In this document: positions 19,196-30,535 of the stretch, in pieces | Layout: every line of letters begins with the position of its first letter | Position numbering within the stretch: position 1 is the first letter of the stretch | Assembly (NCBI RefSeq): GCF_003173715.1 | Contig: NZ_CP029550.1 | Span: 124,001-188,000 of the forward strand | Source of the DNA: Methylobacterium durans | Lineage (GTDB): Bacteria; Pseudomonadota; Alphaproteobacteria; Rhizobiales; Beijerinckiaceae | DNA: 64,000 nt | Direction: 5' to 3' | Notes under the pieces: generated by a model | What the model was told of the DNA's origin: nothing | What the model saw: only the letters and a program-made list of their open reading frames with translations | Databases searched by the model: none | Made by a program: the position numbers and the translations under genes

Positions 19196-20071
19196 TCAGG
19201 CGCGCAGGACGCGGCCCGCCACCGCGTCGAGCTTGGCGAGCAGCGCCGGATCGCGGTGCTCCGCCCCCGTCATGATGGCGCCGTCGAGGGCCCGGTGCGA
19301 GCCGACGGGACAGTCCTCGCGCTCGGCCGGGAAGTCGCGGGCGAGCCGGGCCACGAGCCGGGCCGCCCGGTCGGCGTTGGCGCGGGCCACCGCGATCACG
19401 GAGGCGACGTCGACGGCGTCGTGGCCGGGGTGCCAGCAATCGAAGTCGGTCACCATGGCGATGGTGGCATAGGTGATCTCGGCCTCGCGAGCGAGCTTGG
19501 CCTCCGGCATGTTGGTCATGCCGATCACGTCGAACCCCTGCGCCTTGTAGAACTTCGATTCCGCCAGCGAGGAGAATTGCGGCCCCTCCATGCAGACGTA
19601 GGTGCCGCCGCGATGGACCAGGATCTCCTCGGCCTCGGCGGCCGCCATGATCCGCCGCTGCAGCCCCGGCCCGACCGGGTGGGCGAGGGAGACGTGGGCG
19701 ACGCAGCCGTTGCCGAAGAAGGATGCGTCGCGCCCGTGCGTGCGGTCGACGAACTGGTCGACGAGGACGAACAGGCCCGGATGCAGCTCGTTGCGGAACG
19801 AGCCGCAGGCGGAGAGCGACACGAGGTCGGTCACGCCGGCCCGCTTCAGCACGTCGATGTTGGCGCGGTAGTCGATGCCGGAAGGCGAGAGCCGGTGCCC
19901 CCGCCCGTGCCGGGGCAGGAACACGACCCTGGTCTCGCCGATCCGCCCGATCCGCAGCGCATCCGAGGGCTCGCCCCAGGGCGAGGCGATCCGCTCCTCG
20001 CGCACATCCTCCAGGCCCGGCAGGTCGTAGACGCCGGAACCGCCGATCACCCCGAGCACCGCTGCGTTCAT
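19196..20071 (-). CDS. mtnP: S-methyl-5'-thioadenosine phosphorylase, 291 aa
   Basis: MtnP cleaves methylthioadenosine with phosphate to adenine and methylthioribose-1-phosphate, the first step of methionine salvage. Visible are 'LGVIGGSGVYDLPGLED', the phosphate site 'FLPRHGRGHRLSPSGI', 'SACGSFRNELHPGLFV' and 'TYVCMEGPQFSSLAES'. The C-terminal part has 'MTNMPEAKLAREAEITYATIA' and 'TDFDCWH', which set MTA over other nucleosides. ATG 20071 is chosen; the frame continues upstream without similarity. The spacer to the bc1 operon holds a terminator-like hairpin. Confidence 0.95.
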   Translation of the reverse strand: MNAAVLGVIGGSGVYDLPGLEDVREERIASPWGEPSDALRIGRIGETRVVFLPRHGRGHRLSPSGIDYRANIDVLKRAGVTDLVSLSACGSFRNELHPGLFVLVDQFVDRTHGRDASFFGNGCVAHVSLAHPVGPGLQRRIMAAAEAEEILVHRGGTYVCMEGPQFSSLAESKFYKAQGFDVIGMTNMPEAKLAREAEITYATIAMVTDFDCWHPGHDAVDVASVIAVARANADRAARLVARLARDFPAEREDCPVGSHRALDGAIMTGAEHRDPALLAKLDAVAGRVLRA

Positions 20072-20227
20072 GCTGTCGTTTCCGCTGTTGGAGGGGCGCC
20101 CGGGCGCCGACGGCCGTGTCCGGCGTCGTCCCCTCCCCTCCAAGGGGGAGGCGGAAGCTGCCGGAACCCTGCACGCGGGCGCGCCGCGCCGCAAGGGCGC
20201 CTCCCTGGGCGGCGCCCCGAAACGAGA

Positions 20228-20249
20228 ACGGGCCCCGCGAGGGGCCCGT
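20228..20249 (-). terminator. Probable terminator after the bc1 operon
   Basis: A perfect 9-bp stem (ACGGGCCCC / GGGGCCCGT) with a 4-nt loop, 25 bp past the cytochrome c1 stop. On the minus strand it is followed by TTCTCGTTT, a weak T-tract. Confidence 0.6.
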
Positions 20250-20273
20250 CCGGGACGGTGCGGCTTCGCCGTC

Positions 20274-21170
20274 TCAGTAGGTCTTGTGCAACTCGGGCTG
20301 AAGGCCGTGGACTTCCCCGCCGACATCCGCCCAGACCCGCTTCTTCACGTAGTAGAGCAGGCCCGAGAGCAGGATCAGGAACAGGATCACCCGGAAGCCG
20401 AGAGCCTTGCGGGCCATCATGTGCGGCTCGGCCGCCCAGGCCATGAAGGCCGCGACGTCCTTCGAATACTGGTCGACCGTCTCCGGCACGACCGGCTCGC
20501 CGGCGTCGTTCTTCGGATAGGTCACCTGCCCGTCGCTGATGGGCTTGGGCATAGCGATCAGGTGGCCCGGGTAATACTCGTTGTAGTAGGTGCCCGCCGG
20601 CACCTCCTTGCCCTCGGGCGGATCCTCGTAGCCGTTGAGGAGCGCGTGGATGTAGTCCACGCCCTGCTCGCTGTAGCCGAAGAACGGCAGAGCGTCGGAG
20701 ATGAACCAGGGGAAGCCGCGCTCGTAGGTGCGGGCCTTTGCGAGAACCGAGAAGTCCGGCGGCGCCTTGCCGCCGTTCGCCGCGGCTGCCGCCTGGTCGT
20801 TCGGGAAGGGCGGCGGGAAGGTGTCGGCCGGGCGGCCCGGGCGCTCGAACATCTCGCCCGAGTCGTTCGGCCCGTCCTTGACTTGGTAGGTCGCGGCAAG
20901 CGCCTTGACCTGGGCGGCGCTGTAGCCCGGCCCTCCCTCCTGCGAGAGGTTGCGGAAGGCCACGAGCTTCATGCTGTGGCAGGCGGCGCAGACCTCCTTG
21001 TAGACTTGGAAGCCGCGCTGGAGCTGAGCCTGGTCGAACCGGCCGAACACTCCGGCATAGCTCCACTTCTCGCGCGGAGGCTGCGGCGCCTCGGCGCCGA
21101 GCGCCGGCAGGGCGGAGGCGCCGAGAAGGGCCGCGAACAGGGAGGCGGCGAGGACGCGTGTCGTCTTCAT
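20274..21170 (-). CDS. petC: Cytochrome c1 of the bc1 complex, 298 aa
   Basis: The heme-c subunit that takes electrons from the Rieske protein and passes them to cytochrome c. A signal peptide ('VLAASLFAALLGASALPALG') exports the domain. The heme site is 'VCAACHSM' with 'MKLVAFRNLS' after it. The 'YSEQGVDYIHALLNGY' and 'MPKPISDGQV' blocks (axial Met region) are present. A C-terminal anchor ('VILFLILLSGLLYYVKKRVW') ends the protein. ATG 21170 is chosen for the signal peptide. It is the last gene of petA-petB-petC, 22 bp after petB. Confidence 0.95.
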   Translation of the reverse strand: MKTTRVLAASLFAALLGASALPALGAEAPQPPREKWSYAGVFGRFDQAQLQRGFQVYKEVCAACHSMKLVAFRNLSQEGGPGYSAAQVKALAATYQVKDGPNDSGEMFERPGRPADTFPPPFPNDQAAAAANGGKAPPDFSVLAKARTYERGFPWFISDALPFFGYSEQGVDYIHALLNGYEDPPEGKEVPAGTYYNEYYPGHLIAMPKPISDGQVTYPKNDAGEPVVPETVDQYSKDVAAFMAWAAEPHMMARKALGFRVILFLILLSGLLYYVKKRVWADVGGEVHGLQPELHKTY

Positions 21171-21192
21171 GTCTCTCTCGTGTCCCCTGTCC

Positions 21193-22478
21193 TCAACCCT
21201 TGGTCGTCGGCGACGCGGCGGCACCCGCCGGGAGCCCAGAGCCGCTCACCTGCTTGCCCGGTCCGGTGACGCTCTCCAGGATCGAGCCCGGCAGCGCCTT
21301 CGGCGTCTCGAACAGGCCCACCAGCGGCATCACTAGGAGGAAGTGGGCGAAGTAGTAGGCGGTGCAGATGCGCGCCGCGAGGACGTATCCGCCCTCCGGG
21401 GGCTTCGCGCCGAGCCAGCCGAGCACGATGCAGACGATCACGAACAGCCAGAAGAACTGCCGGTAGATCGGCCGGTAGTTGGTCGAGCGGACGCGGGACG
21501 TGTCGAGCCAGGGGGCGAAGGCGAGGATCAGCACCGCGCCGAACATCAGGACGACGCCGCCGAGCTTGTCCGGCACCGCGCGCAGGATCGCGTAGAACGG
21601 CAGGAAGTACCATTCGGGCACGATATGGGCCGGGGTCACCGCGGGGTTGGCCGGCACGTAATTGTCGGCGTGGCCGAGGTAGTTCGGCTGGTAGAAGATG
21701 AACCACGCGAACAGGATCATGAACACCACCGTGGCGAACACGTCCTTGATCGTCGCGTAGGGGGTGAAGGGCACCGCATCCTTGCCGGTCTTGATCGGGA
21801 TGCCGGTCGGATTGTTCTGGCCCGTGACGTGCAGCGCCCATACGTGGAGCACGACAACGCCGGCGATCATCCAGGGCAGCAGGTAGTGCAGCGAGAAGAA
21901 GCGGTTGATGGTCGGGTTGCCGACCGAGTAGCCGCCCCAGAGCAGGCTCTGGATCGTGTCGCCGACCACGGGGATCGCCGCCAGGATGTTGGTGATGACG
22001 GTCGCCCCCCAGAAGCTCATCTGGCCCCACGGCAGGGTGTAGCCGAGGAAGGCGGTGGCCATCATCAGCAGGTAGATGATGACGCCGAGGATGTAGAGCA
22101 CCTCGCGGGGGCCTTGTACGAGCCGTAATAGAGGCTGCGGAAAATGTGGATGTAGACTGCCACGAAGAACATCGAGGCGCCGTTGGCGTGCGCGTAGCGC
22201 AGCAGCCAGCCGTAGTTCACGTCGCGCATGATGTGCTCGACGGAGTTGAACGCCTCGGTCGCGGAGGCTTGGTAGTGCATCGCCAGCCAGACGCCGGTGA
22301 CGATCTGGACGCCGAGCATCGCGATCAGGATCGCGCCGAAGGTCCAGAAATAGTTCAGGTTCCGCGGCACCGGGAAGGCGATGAACGAGGAGTGGATCAG
22401 GCCCGCGATCGGCAGGCGAGACTCGAACCACTTCGCGAAGCGGCTCTTCGGGACGTAGGTGGTGGCGTGTGCGCTCAT
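21193..22478 (-). CDS. petB: Cytochrome b of the bc1 complex, frameshifted in this sequence
   Basis: The membrane core of ubiquinol-cytochrome c reductase, holding hemes bL and bH and both quinone sites. The first 115 codons read '[16 protein letters not shown]' through '[18 protein letters not shown]'. The second frame continues '[20 protein letters not shown]' through the Qo motif 'PEWY' to the end. The break falls in the G-run 22107-22111; one extra base restores a 428-aa protein of normal length. Full-length fusions with c1, seen in some relatives, are absent. Since this gene is conserved on both sides of the break, a sequencing error is more likely than a real mutation. The start is ATG 22478. 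Confidence 0.9.
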
Positions 22479-22502
22479 GATGCTACCCGCATCTCCCTCA
22501 GG

Positions 22503-23096
22503 TCAGGCCGCGGCCTTGCCGCCGCTTTCTTCGCCGATCCGGATCTTGGTGTCGGTCTGGAAGGCGTAGGGCGGGACGGGCAGGTTGCTCGGGGCGGGGC
22601 CGCGGCGCACGCGGCCGGAGGCGTCGAAGAGTGAGCCGTGGCAGGGGCAGGCCCAGCCGTCGTACGGGCCCGAATGGCCCGCCGGCACGCAGCCGAGATG
22701 CGTGCAGTTTCCGTAGACCACGAGCCACTTCTCGTGGCCCTCCTTGGTGCGGGCGGCGTCCGTCTGCGGGTCGATGAGATCCGACATCGGCACCGCGCGG
22801 AGATCCTGGATCTCCTTCTCGCTCCGGTTCCGGACGAAGATCAGCTTGCCGCGCCAGAACACGTTGATGATCTGGCCCTCCTGGATCGGGGCGAGATCGA
22901 CCTCGATCGGCGCGCCGGCTGCGACGGTCGCGGCGTCGGGGGCCATCGAGGAGACGAACGGCCACGCCACGGCGCCGACGCCCACGGCGAGGCCCGCTCC
23001 GGTGGCGAGAAAGAGGAAGTCGCGTCGCGTTCCTTCAGCCCCGTGTGGGGCGGCAACGCCTGTGGCCACGGTGTCTGCCAAGGTCGGAAACTCCAA
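22503..23096 (-). CDS. petA: Rieske iron-sulfur subunit of the bc1 complex, 197 aa
   Basis: The 2Fe-2S protein that oxidises ubiquinol at the Qo site. A Tat signal 'TRRDFLFLATGAGLAVG' precedes the membrane anchor. The cluster ligands are 'CTHLGCVP' and 'CPCHGSLFDASG'. The typical alphaproteobacterial 'GAPIEVDLAPIQEGQIINVFWRG' region is present at about 61-83. The start is probably TTG 23096; no ATG lies in frame before the Tat motif, and a later TTG or GTG is possible. It is the first gene of the bc1 operon, with 184 bp of gene-free DNA upstream. Confidence 0.95.
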   Translation of the reverse strand: MEFPTLADTVATGVAAPHGAEGTRRDFLFLATGAGLAVGVGAVAWPFVSSMAPDAATVAAGAPIEVDLAPIQEGQIINVFWRGKLIFVRNRSEKEIQDLRAVPMSDLIDPQTDAARTKEGHEKWLVVYGNCTHLGCVPAGHSGPYDGWACPCHGSLFDASGRVRRGPAPSNLPVPPYAFQTDTKIRIGEESGGKAAA

Positions 23097-23280
23097 GCAT
23101 GCAAACGACGGGTCCGGCCGCGTCCGAGCGACCGGGACCTATGAGGCTCTCGAGGAACGCCAGCCCGTGGGGGACCGAAGCATTATCGTTCTAAAGTGTG
23201 CAATGCGACCGCGCGTCGCCCGAAGTCAAGCTGACCCGCGCCGCAGCGGTGCACAAACGAGAGGATTGTGTCCGGGGCTC

Positions 23281-24720
23281 CTACCGCGCCGCGGCGGCTG
23301 CTCGGCGCGGCCGGCGGAGCCCCGTCAGGCGGAACCAGCGGGCGACGCGGAGGCCGGCCACCACGAGGAGGCCCGCGCAGAAGCCGAGCCAGATGCCGGT
23401 GCCTTCGAGACCCGCGATCCAGGCGAGACCGGCGCCGACCGGCACGCCGATCCCCCAGTAGCCCACGAGCGCGATCAGCATCGGCACCCGCGTGTCCTGC
23501 AGCCCGCGCAGCATGCCGAGCGCGGCCGATTGCACGCCGTCCGAAACCGCGAACAGCGCCGCGAGCATCAGGAAGGCCGTGGCGTAAGGCAGCACCCCGG
23601 CATTGGCGGGCGCCGAGCGGTCGAGGAACAGCCCGATCAACGTCTCCGGCAGGGCGACCTGGATCAGCGCGCAGAGGAGCATGAAGCCGAAGGCGAGGCC
23701 GAGCGCCACGAGGCCCGCGCGGCGGATGCCGGCGGCGTCCCGCGCGCCGTAGGCGAGGCCGACCCGGACCGTGGCGGCTTGGGCGATCCCGTTCGGCACC
23801 ATGAAGCAGAAGGCCGCGATCTGAATCACGACCGCGTGCGCGGCGAGCTGCGCCGTGCCGAACAGACCCATGCCGAGCACCGCCGCCTCGAACAGGCCGG
23901 CCTCGGCGAGCCCCGTCGCCGCCATCGGCACGCCGAGGCCGGCAAGCGACCGCAGCCGCGCCGGATCGAAGCGCCAGAGCCGGTGAAGCATCCGGTGGCG
24001 CCGGAAGCCCGGATCGAGCAGCACCACGGCGCAGAGGGCGGCGAGGCTGAGGAAGGCGGTGAGCGTGGTCCCGAGCGCGACCCCGACGGGCCCGAGACCG
24101 AGCCCGCCCGCGTAGGAGAACCAGACCGCGAGGAGCACGTTCACGGGCAGAGCCATTAGGCTCACCGCGAGCGGCCAGCCGGGCCGCTGCAGCGCGGTCA
24201 GGGTCGAGCGCAGGACGAGGAACAGCAGGGCCGGCCACATCGCCCATTGCAGAGCCCGCATGTAGGTGCCGGCCGCGTCCGCGAGGTCGGCGGGCTCGCC
24301 GAGCGCATGCAGGAATGCGCCGGTGTGCCAGAGGAGCAGCATCAGCGGCGCGGACGCGAGCGTCGCCGCCCAGAACCCGGCCCGCACGATCCGGCGGAGC
24401 GCGTCCGGATCGGTGGCCGCGCCCGCCCGCGCCCGGTCCCGGCCCCGCGCCTCGGCGATCAGGGGCGCCACCGCCATCGTCAGGCCGATGCCGCAGATGA
24501 ACAGGACGAAGTACAGGCTCGTCGCCAGCGCTCCGGCCGCGACCGGCCCCGCGCCGAGGCGGCCGAGGATCACGACGTCGCTCGTCACGAGGCCGTGCTG
24601 GGCGAGGTTCGTGACGACGAGGGGCGCGGCGAGCGCGAGGGTGGCGCGAAGTTCCGTGCCGTACGGGCGACGGATCTCCCGCTCCCGCGCGACTGGCGCC
24701 GCGAGACCGAGTGCCGACAT
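23281..24720 (-). CDS. MATE family multidrug efflux transporter, 479 aa
   Basis: A cation-coupled drug/metabolite exporter with about 12 predicted helices in two MatE halves. Family blocks seen are 'LALAAPLVVTNLAQHGLVTSD', 'LGRLGAGPVAAGALATSLYF', 'ALGEPADLADAAGTYMRALQW', 'VPMAATGLAEAGLFEAAVLG' and 'FAVSDGVQSAALGMLRGLQDT'. These resemble the NorM branch. ATG 24720 is clean, and the C-terminal tail is basic. Substrates cannot be inferred. It is 77 bp downstream of the ABC exporter on the same strand. Confidence 0.93.
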   Translation of the reverse strand: MSALGLAAPVAREREIRRPYGTELRATLALAAPLVVTNLAQHGLVTSDVVILGRLGAGPVAAGALATSLYFVLFICGIGLTMAVAPLIAEARGRDRARAGAATDPDALRRIVRAGFWAATLASAPLMLLLWHTGAFLHALGEPADLADAAGTYMRALQWAMWPALLFLVLRSTLTALQRPGWPLAVSLMALPVNVLLAVWFSYAGGLGLGPVGVALGTTLTAFLSLAALCAVVLLDPGFRRHRMLHRLWRFDPARLRSLAGLGVPMAATGLAEAGLFEAAVLGMGLFGTAQLAAHAVVIQIAAFCFMVPNGIAQAATVRVGLAYGARDAAGIRRAGLVALGLAFGFMLLCALIQVALPETLIGLFLDRSAPANAGVLPYATAFLMLAALFAVSDGVQSAALGMLRGLQDTRVPMLIALVGYWGIGVPVGAGLAWIAGLEGTGIWLGFCAGLLVVAGLRVARWFRLTGLRRPRRAAAAAR

Positions 24721-24796
24721 GGTCGAGAGGTCCCGAGGTGTTGGGCAGGCGGAAGGCGAGCCGGCCGCCGATGCGAGGGCGTGCGCGTCGACGGGC

Positions 24797-26716
<1,920 letters not shown>

Positions 26717-26818
26717 GGGGCTGAACCGGATTCCGGATGAGCCCCCCGATGTATGCGCTCTTGACGCTCTGCCAACCGGGCGGCGATGCCGCACGGACCG
26801 AAGTCCCGTGACGAACCG

Positions 26819-27319
26819 ATGCTGCGCCTCGCCCTCTACCAGCCCGACATACCCCAGAACGCCGGCACGATGCTGCGGATGGCGGCCTGCCTCGGTCTTC
26901 CCGTCGAGATCATCGAGCCCGCGGGCTTCGACGTCTCGGACCGGCACTTGCGCCGGTCCGGCCTCGACTACCTCGATCACGTCGCGATCACCCGCCACCG
27001 CTCGTGGTCCGCCTTCGAGGCGTGGCGGCACGAGGCCGGTATCCGCCTCGTTCTCGCCACCACGCGCGGCGCCCTGCCCTACACGGACTTCGCCTTCGCC
27101 CCCGACGATTGCCTGCTGATGGGCCGCGAATCGGCCGGCGTGCCGGAGCAGGTCCACGCGGCGGCCGATGCCCGCATCGTCGTGCCGATGCGGCCGGGCA
27201 TGCGCGCGATCAACGTCGCGGTGTGCGCCGGGATGATCGCTGGCGAGGCGATCCGGCAGACCGGAGCGGACGTGAACCTCGCCGAATTGACGCGTCGCCC
27301 GGCGGATGGGAAAGCCTGA
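26819..27319 (+). CDS. trmL: tRNA (cytidine/uridine-34 2'-O)-methyltransferase, 166 aa
   Basis: A SPOUT-fold (knotted) methyltransferase that 2'-O-methylates the wobble base of tRNA-Leu. The family order is complete: '[21 protein letters not shown]', 'SRHRSW'-type block (here '[12 protein letters not shown]'), '[15 protein letters not shown]' and '[20 protein letters not shown]' with the SAM knot. The length is normal. ATG 26819 is preferred to 26786 because similarity starts there. It is followed 5 bp later by hemF. Confidence 0.95.
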   Translation: MLRLALYQPDIPQNAGTMLRMAACLGLPVEIIEPAGFDVSDRHLRRSGLDYLDHVAITRHRSWSAFEAWRHEAGIRLVLATTRGALPYTDFAFAPDDCLLMGRESAGVPEQVHAAADARIVVPMRPGMRAINVAVCAGMIAGEAIRQTGADVNLAELTRRPADGKA

Positions 27320-27323
27320 TCCC

Positions 27324-28259
27324 ATGACGGATCCGACGACCACGACCCCGCCGGCCCCCCTGCCCTCCGCGGACGACCTCACCGCCCTGAAGAGCGAGGC
27401 GGGCCAGTGGTTCGCCACGCTCCGCGACCGGATCGTCGTCGCCCTCGAAGCGATCGAGGACGAGGCGACGGGGCCCTTCCATCCGGATGCTCCCCCCGAG
27501 CCCGGCCGCTTCGTGAAGACGCCCTGGCAGCGCACCGACCACAGCGGCGCGCCCGGCGGCGGCGGCGTGATGGCGATGCTCAAGGGCCGGGTCTTCGAGA
27601 AGGCCGGCGTGCACATCTCGACGGTGCACGGCGAGTTCGCCCCCGAGTTCCGGGCGCAGATGCCGGGCGCGGCGGAAGACCCGCGCTTCTTCGCCACCGG
27701 CATCTCGCTGATCGCCCATCCGTGGAACCCGAACGCGCCCACGGTCCACATGAACACCCGCTTCGTGGTGACGACCAGGGCGTGGTTCGGCGGCGGCGCG
27801 GACCTGACGCCGGTGCTCGACCGGCGGCGGACGCAGGAGGATCCGGATACGCAAGCCTTCCACGCGGCCCTGCGGACGGCCTGCGAGGCGCACGCTCCGG
27901 CCGCGGATTACGCCCGCTACAAGGCGTGGTGCGACGAGTATTTCCACTTGAAGCACCGGGACGAGCCCCGCGGCATCGGCGGCATCTTCTACGATTACCA
28001 CTGGACCGGCGACACGCAGGCGGACCTCGCCTACACCCGCGACGTCGGCCAGGCTTTCCTGTCGGTCTATCCCGAGATCGTGCGGGCGAATCTCGCGACG
28101 CCCTGGACCGAGGCCGACCGGCTGGAGCAGCAGGTGCGGCGCGGGCGCTACGTGGAGTTCAACCTGCTCTACGATCGCGGCACCATCTTCGGCCTGAAGA
28201 CCGGCGGCAACGTCGCCTCGATCCTGTCCTCGTTGCCGCCCACCGTCCGCTGGCCGTGA
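27324..28259 (+). CDS. hemF: Oxygen-dependent coproporphyrinogen III oxidase, 311 aa
   Basis: HemF decarboxylates two propionates of coproporphyrinogen III using O2, in heme synthesis. Hallmarks are '[20 protein letters not shown]' with the ligand His, '[20 protein letters not shown]', '[20 protein letters not shown]' and the terminal '[12 protein letters not shown]'. ATG 27324 is chosen over 27306, which overlaps trmL. Its stop overlaps the next start by 4 bp (GTGA), so the helicase gene is translationally coupled. Confidence 0.96.
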   Translation: MTDPTTTTPPAPLPSADDLTALKSEAGQWFATLRDRIVVALEAIEDEATGPFHPDAPPEPGRFVKTPWQRTDHSGAPGGGGVMAMLKGRVFEKAGVHISTVHGEFAPEFRAQMPGAAEDPRFFATGISLIAHPWNPNAPTVHMNTRFVVTTRAWFGGGADLTPVLDRRRTQEDPDTQAFHAALRTACEAHAPAADYARYKAWCDEYFHLKHRDEPRGIGGIFYDYHWTGDTQADLAYTRDVGQAFLSVYPEIVRANLATPWTEADRLEQQVRRGRYVEFNLLYDRGTIFGLKTGGNVASILSSLPPTVRWP

Positions 28260-29371
28260 GCGACCTGCCGACGCGCTTCGCGCCGCAGCAGGATGCGGCG
28301 CTGAAAGCCATCGACGCGTGGCGCAAAGGGGGTGGGGCCCAGGTCTTTCGGCTGTTCGGCTATGCCGGCACCGGCAAGACGACGCTCGCCCGCCGCATCG
28401 CCGACGACGTCGACGGCACGGTCGTGTTCGGCGCCTTCACCGGCAAGGCGGCCTCGGTGATGCGCCAGAAGGGCTGCCACGACGCCCAGACCATCCACAG
28501 CCTGATCTACCGCACCAAGGAGACGGACGAGGGCGGCCCGACCTTCACCCTCAACCGGTCGGGCCCGGCCGCGAAGGCCGAACTCATCGTCATCGACGAG
28601 TGCTCGATGGTCGATGTCGACCTCGGCAACGACCTGCTCTCCTTCGACAAGCCGGTGCTGGTGCTCGGCGACCCGGCCCAGTTGCCGCCGGTGCGCGGCG
28701 GCGGCTACTTCACGGAGGCCGAGCCCGACGTGATGCTGACCGACGTCCACCGGCAGGCCGCCGACGACCCGATCGTCCGGATGGCGATGACCGTGCGCGA
28801 GGGCGGCCGCCTCGAGCGCGGCGATTACGGTCTGAGCCGCGTGATCTCGCGGCGCGACCTCGACCCGATGATGGTGCTTGAATCCGATCAGGTCCTGGTC
28901 GGCATGAACAGGACGCGCCGCCTCTACAACAACCGGATCCGCGAACTCGGCGGACAGACCGATCCGATGCCGGCGGTGGGCGAGAAACTGGTCTGCCTGA
29001 GGAACGACCGGACGAAGGGCCTTCTCAACGGCTCGACCTGGACGGTGCACGCGCTCCGCGCCCCGCCGCGTCCCGACACGATCCGCCTCGACGTGGTGCC
29101 GGAGGACGACCCGGCCCTGCGCCGCCGGCCCACCGACATCAAGGTCCTGCGCGCCGTGATGGAGGGCTCGGAGGAGGAGATCCCGGCTTTCCTGCGCCGG
29201 GAGACCGACGAGTTCACCTACGGCTACGCGCTGACCGTGCACAAGGCGCAGGGGTCCCAGTGGGACAAGGTGGTGCTCTTCGACGAGTCCTTCGCGTTCC
29301 GCGAGCACCGCGCCCGCTGGCTCTACACAGGGCTGACGCGGGCGGCCCAGGCGATCACCGTCGTGACCTGA
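28256..29371 (+). CDS. Compact RecD/Dda-like DNA helicase, 371 aa
   Basis: A short superfamily 1 helicase lacking RecD2's N-terminal domains. It has Walker A '[17 protein letters not shown]', '[16 protein letters not shown]', DE box 'VIDECSMVD', '[16 protein letters not shown]', and the C-terminal '[20 protein letters not shown]' with '[12 protein letters not shown]'. The layout resembles phage T4 Dda and phage-like helicases common in alphaproteobacteria. GTG 28256 overlaps the hemF stop, and the protein then begins '[18 protein letters not shown]'. Its link with hemF is probably only transcriptional. Confidence 0.88.
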   Translation: MSDLPTRFAPQQDAALKAIDAWRKGGGAQVFRLFGYAGTGKTTLARRIADDVDGTVVFGAFTGKAASVMRQKGCHDAQTIHSLIYRTKETDEGGPTFTLNRSGPAAKAELIVIDECSMVDVDLGNDLLSFDKPVLVLGDPAQLPPVRGGGYFTEAEPDVMLTDVHRQAADDPIVRMAMTVREGGRLERGDYGLSRVISRRDLDPMMVLESDQVLVGMNRTRRLYNNRIRELGGQTDPMPAVGEKLVCLRNDRTKGLLNGSTWTVHALRAPPRPDTIRLDVVPEDDPALRRRPTDIKVLRAVMEGSEEEIPAFLRRETDEFTYGYALTVHKAQGSQWDKVVLFDESFAFREHRARWLYTGLTRAAQAITVVT

Positions 29372-29429
29372 GCCGGGTTGTCGGGCCGCGGACGGGCATG
29401 CGACACAGGCCGGGAACGGAGGATCGGTG

Positions 29430-29825
29430 ATGGTTCTGACGGGAGGTTGCCGCTGCGGCGCGATCCGCTATTCCGCCGAGGGTGAGCCGGGCCACGCGTC
29501 CGTGTGCCACTGCGCCGATTGCCGCCGGTCGGCCGGGGCGCCCATGGTGGCCTGGGCGCTGTTCCCGCAGGAGCGCCTCGCAATCACCGGCCACCCCGCG
29601 CGCTACGAATCCTCCCCGGGCACCCTGCGGGAATTCTGCGGAACCTGCGGCACGGGGCTTTTCTACCGGAACGAATCCATCTTTCCCGGTCAGGTCGACA
29701 TTCAGACCGCGACCCTCGACGATCCGGACGCCCTGCCTCCGAAGGCGCGCATCCAGACCGCGGAAGCGCCCAACTGGTTCGAGCGTTTCGACGCGCTGCC
29801 CCGCTTCCCGCGCTTCCCCGGATAG
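29430..29825 (+). CDS. GFA / CENP-V domain zinc protein, 131 aa
   Basis: A glutathione-dependent formaldehyde-activating-like (CENP-V) fold with two zinc sites. The cysteines are in '[14 protein letters not shown]' , '[13 protein letters not shown]' and '[14 protein letters not shown]'. Most members are not real formaldehyde enzymes, so no reaction is claimed. ATG 29430 has GGAGG seven bases upstream. It stands alone between the helicase and hslV. Confidence 0.9.
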   Translation: MVLTGGCRCGAIRYSAEGEPGHASVCHCADCRRSAGAPMVAWALFPQERLAITGHPARYESSPGTLREFCGTCGTGLFYRNESIFPGQVDIQTATLDDPDALPPKARIQTAEAPNWFERFDALPRFPRFPG

Positions 29826-29889
29826 GCTTGGAGCGCCGCACCGCAGCGCCTACCTGAGCGCGGTATCGATCCCCCGACCGGAGCGTCCC

Positions 29890-30459
29890 TTGCCCCATTC
29901 CGAAACCGGCCATCCGCCGCAGATGCATGCCACAACCATCCTGATGGTGCGAAAGAACGGGCGTGTCGTGATCGGCGGCGACGGTCAGGTGAGCCTCGGG
30001 CAGACCATCGTGAAGGGCAATGCCCGCAAGGTCCGGCGGCTGGCCAAGGGCGCGGTGATCGGCGGGTTCGCGGGTGCGACCGCCGATGCCTTCACGCTGT
30101 TCGAGCGGCTGGAGGCCAAGCTCGAGCAATATCCGGGTCAACTCACCCGCGCCTGCGTGGAACTGACCAAGGATTGGCGCACCGACCGCTATCTCCGCCG
30201 CCTCGAGGCGATGATGCTGGTGGCCGACAAGGATGTCGGCCTGCTTCTGTCCGGCAGCGGCGATGTCCTGGAGCCGGAGGGTGGCGTCATGGCGATCGGC
30301 TCGGGCGGCAATTTCGCGCTCGCCGCGGCGCGAGCTCTGGAAGACAGCGAGCACGACGCCGAGACGATCGTGCGCAGAGCCCTCGGTATTGCGGCCGAGA
30401 TCTGCGTCTACACGAACGGAAATCTCGTGATCGAGGCTCTGGAGGCTGGCGCTGACTAA
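29890..30459 (+). CDS. hslV: HslV protease subunit of HslUV, 189 aa
   Basis: The proteolytic dodecamer of the HslVU (ClpQY) protease. The N-terminal threonine nucleophile follows 'MHA' in '[20 protein letters not shown]'. '[20 protein letters not shown]' and '[12 protein letters not shown]' are family blocks. TTG 29890, with GGAGCG before it, gives '[17 protein letters not shown]', the usual alphaproteobacterial extension. ATG 29923 is the alternative and would start right at MHATT. Unlike most bacteria, hslU is not next: a chemoreceptor gene lies between. Confidence 0.94.
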   Translation: MPHSETGHPPQMHATTILMVRKNGRVVIGGDGQVSLGQTIVKGNARKVRRLAKGAVIGGFAGATADAFTLFERLEAKLEQYPGQLTRACVELTKDWRTDRYLRRLEAMMLVADKDVGLLLSGSGDVLEPEGGVMAIGSGGNFALAAARALEDSEHDAETIVRRALGIAAEICVYTNGNLVIEALEAGAD

Positions 30460-30535
30460 AGAATGGTCACGTTAACGGTGTCTTGAGCAGTTTCTTGCAA
30501 CGTTTGGGAGCGGAAATGCGCCCCCAGGTTGTAAA

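Noticed and set aside
26717..27757. N-terminal extension of the ABC exporter
   Set aside because: It overlaps trmL and hemF on the other strand; exporter similarity starts at ATG 26716.
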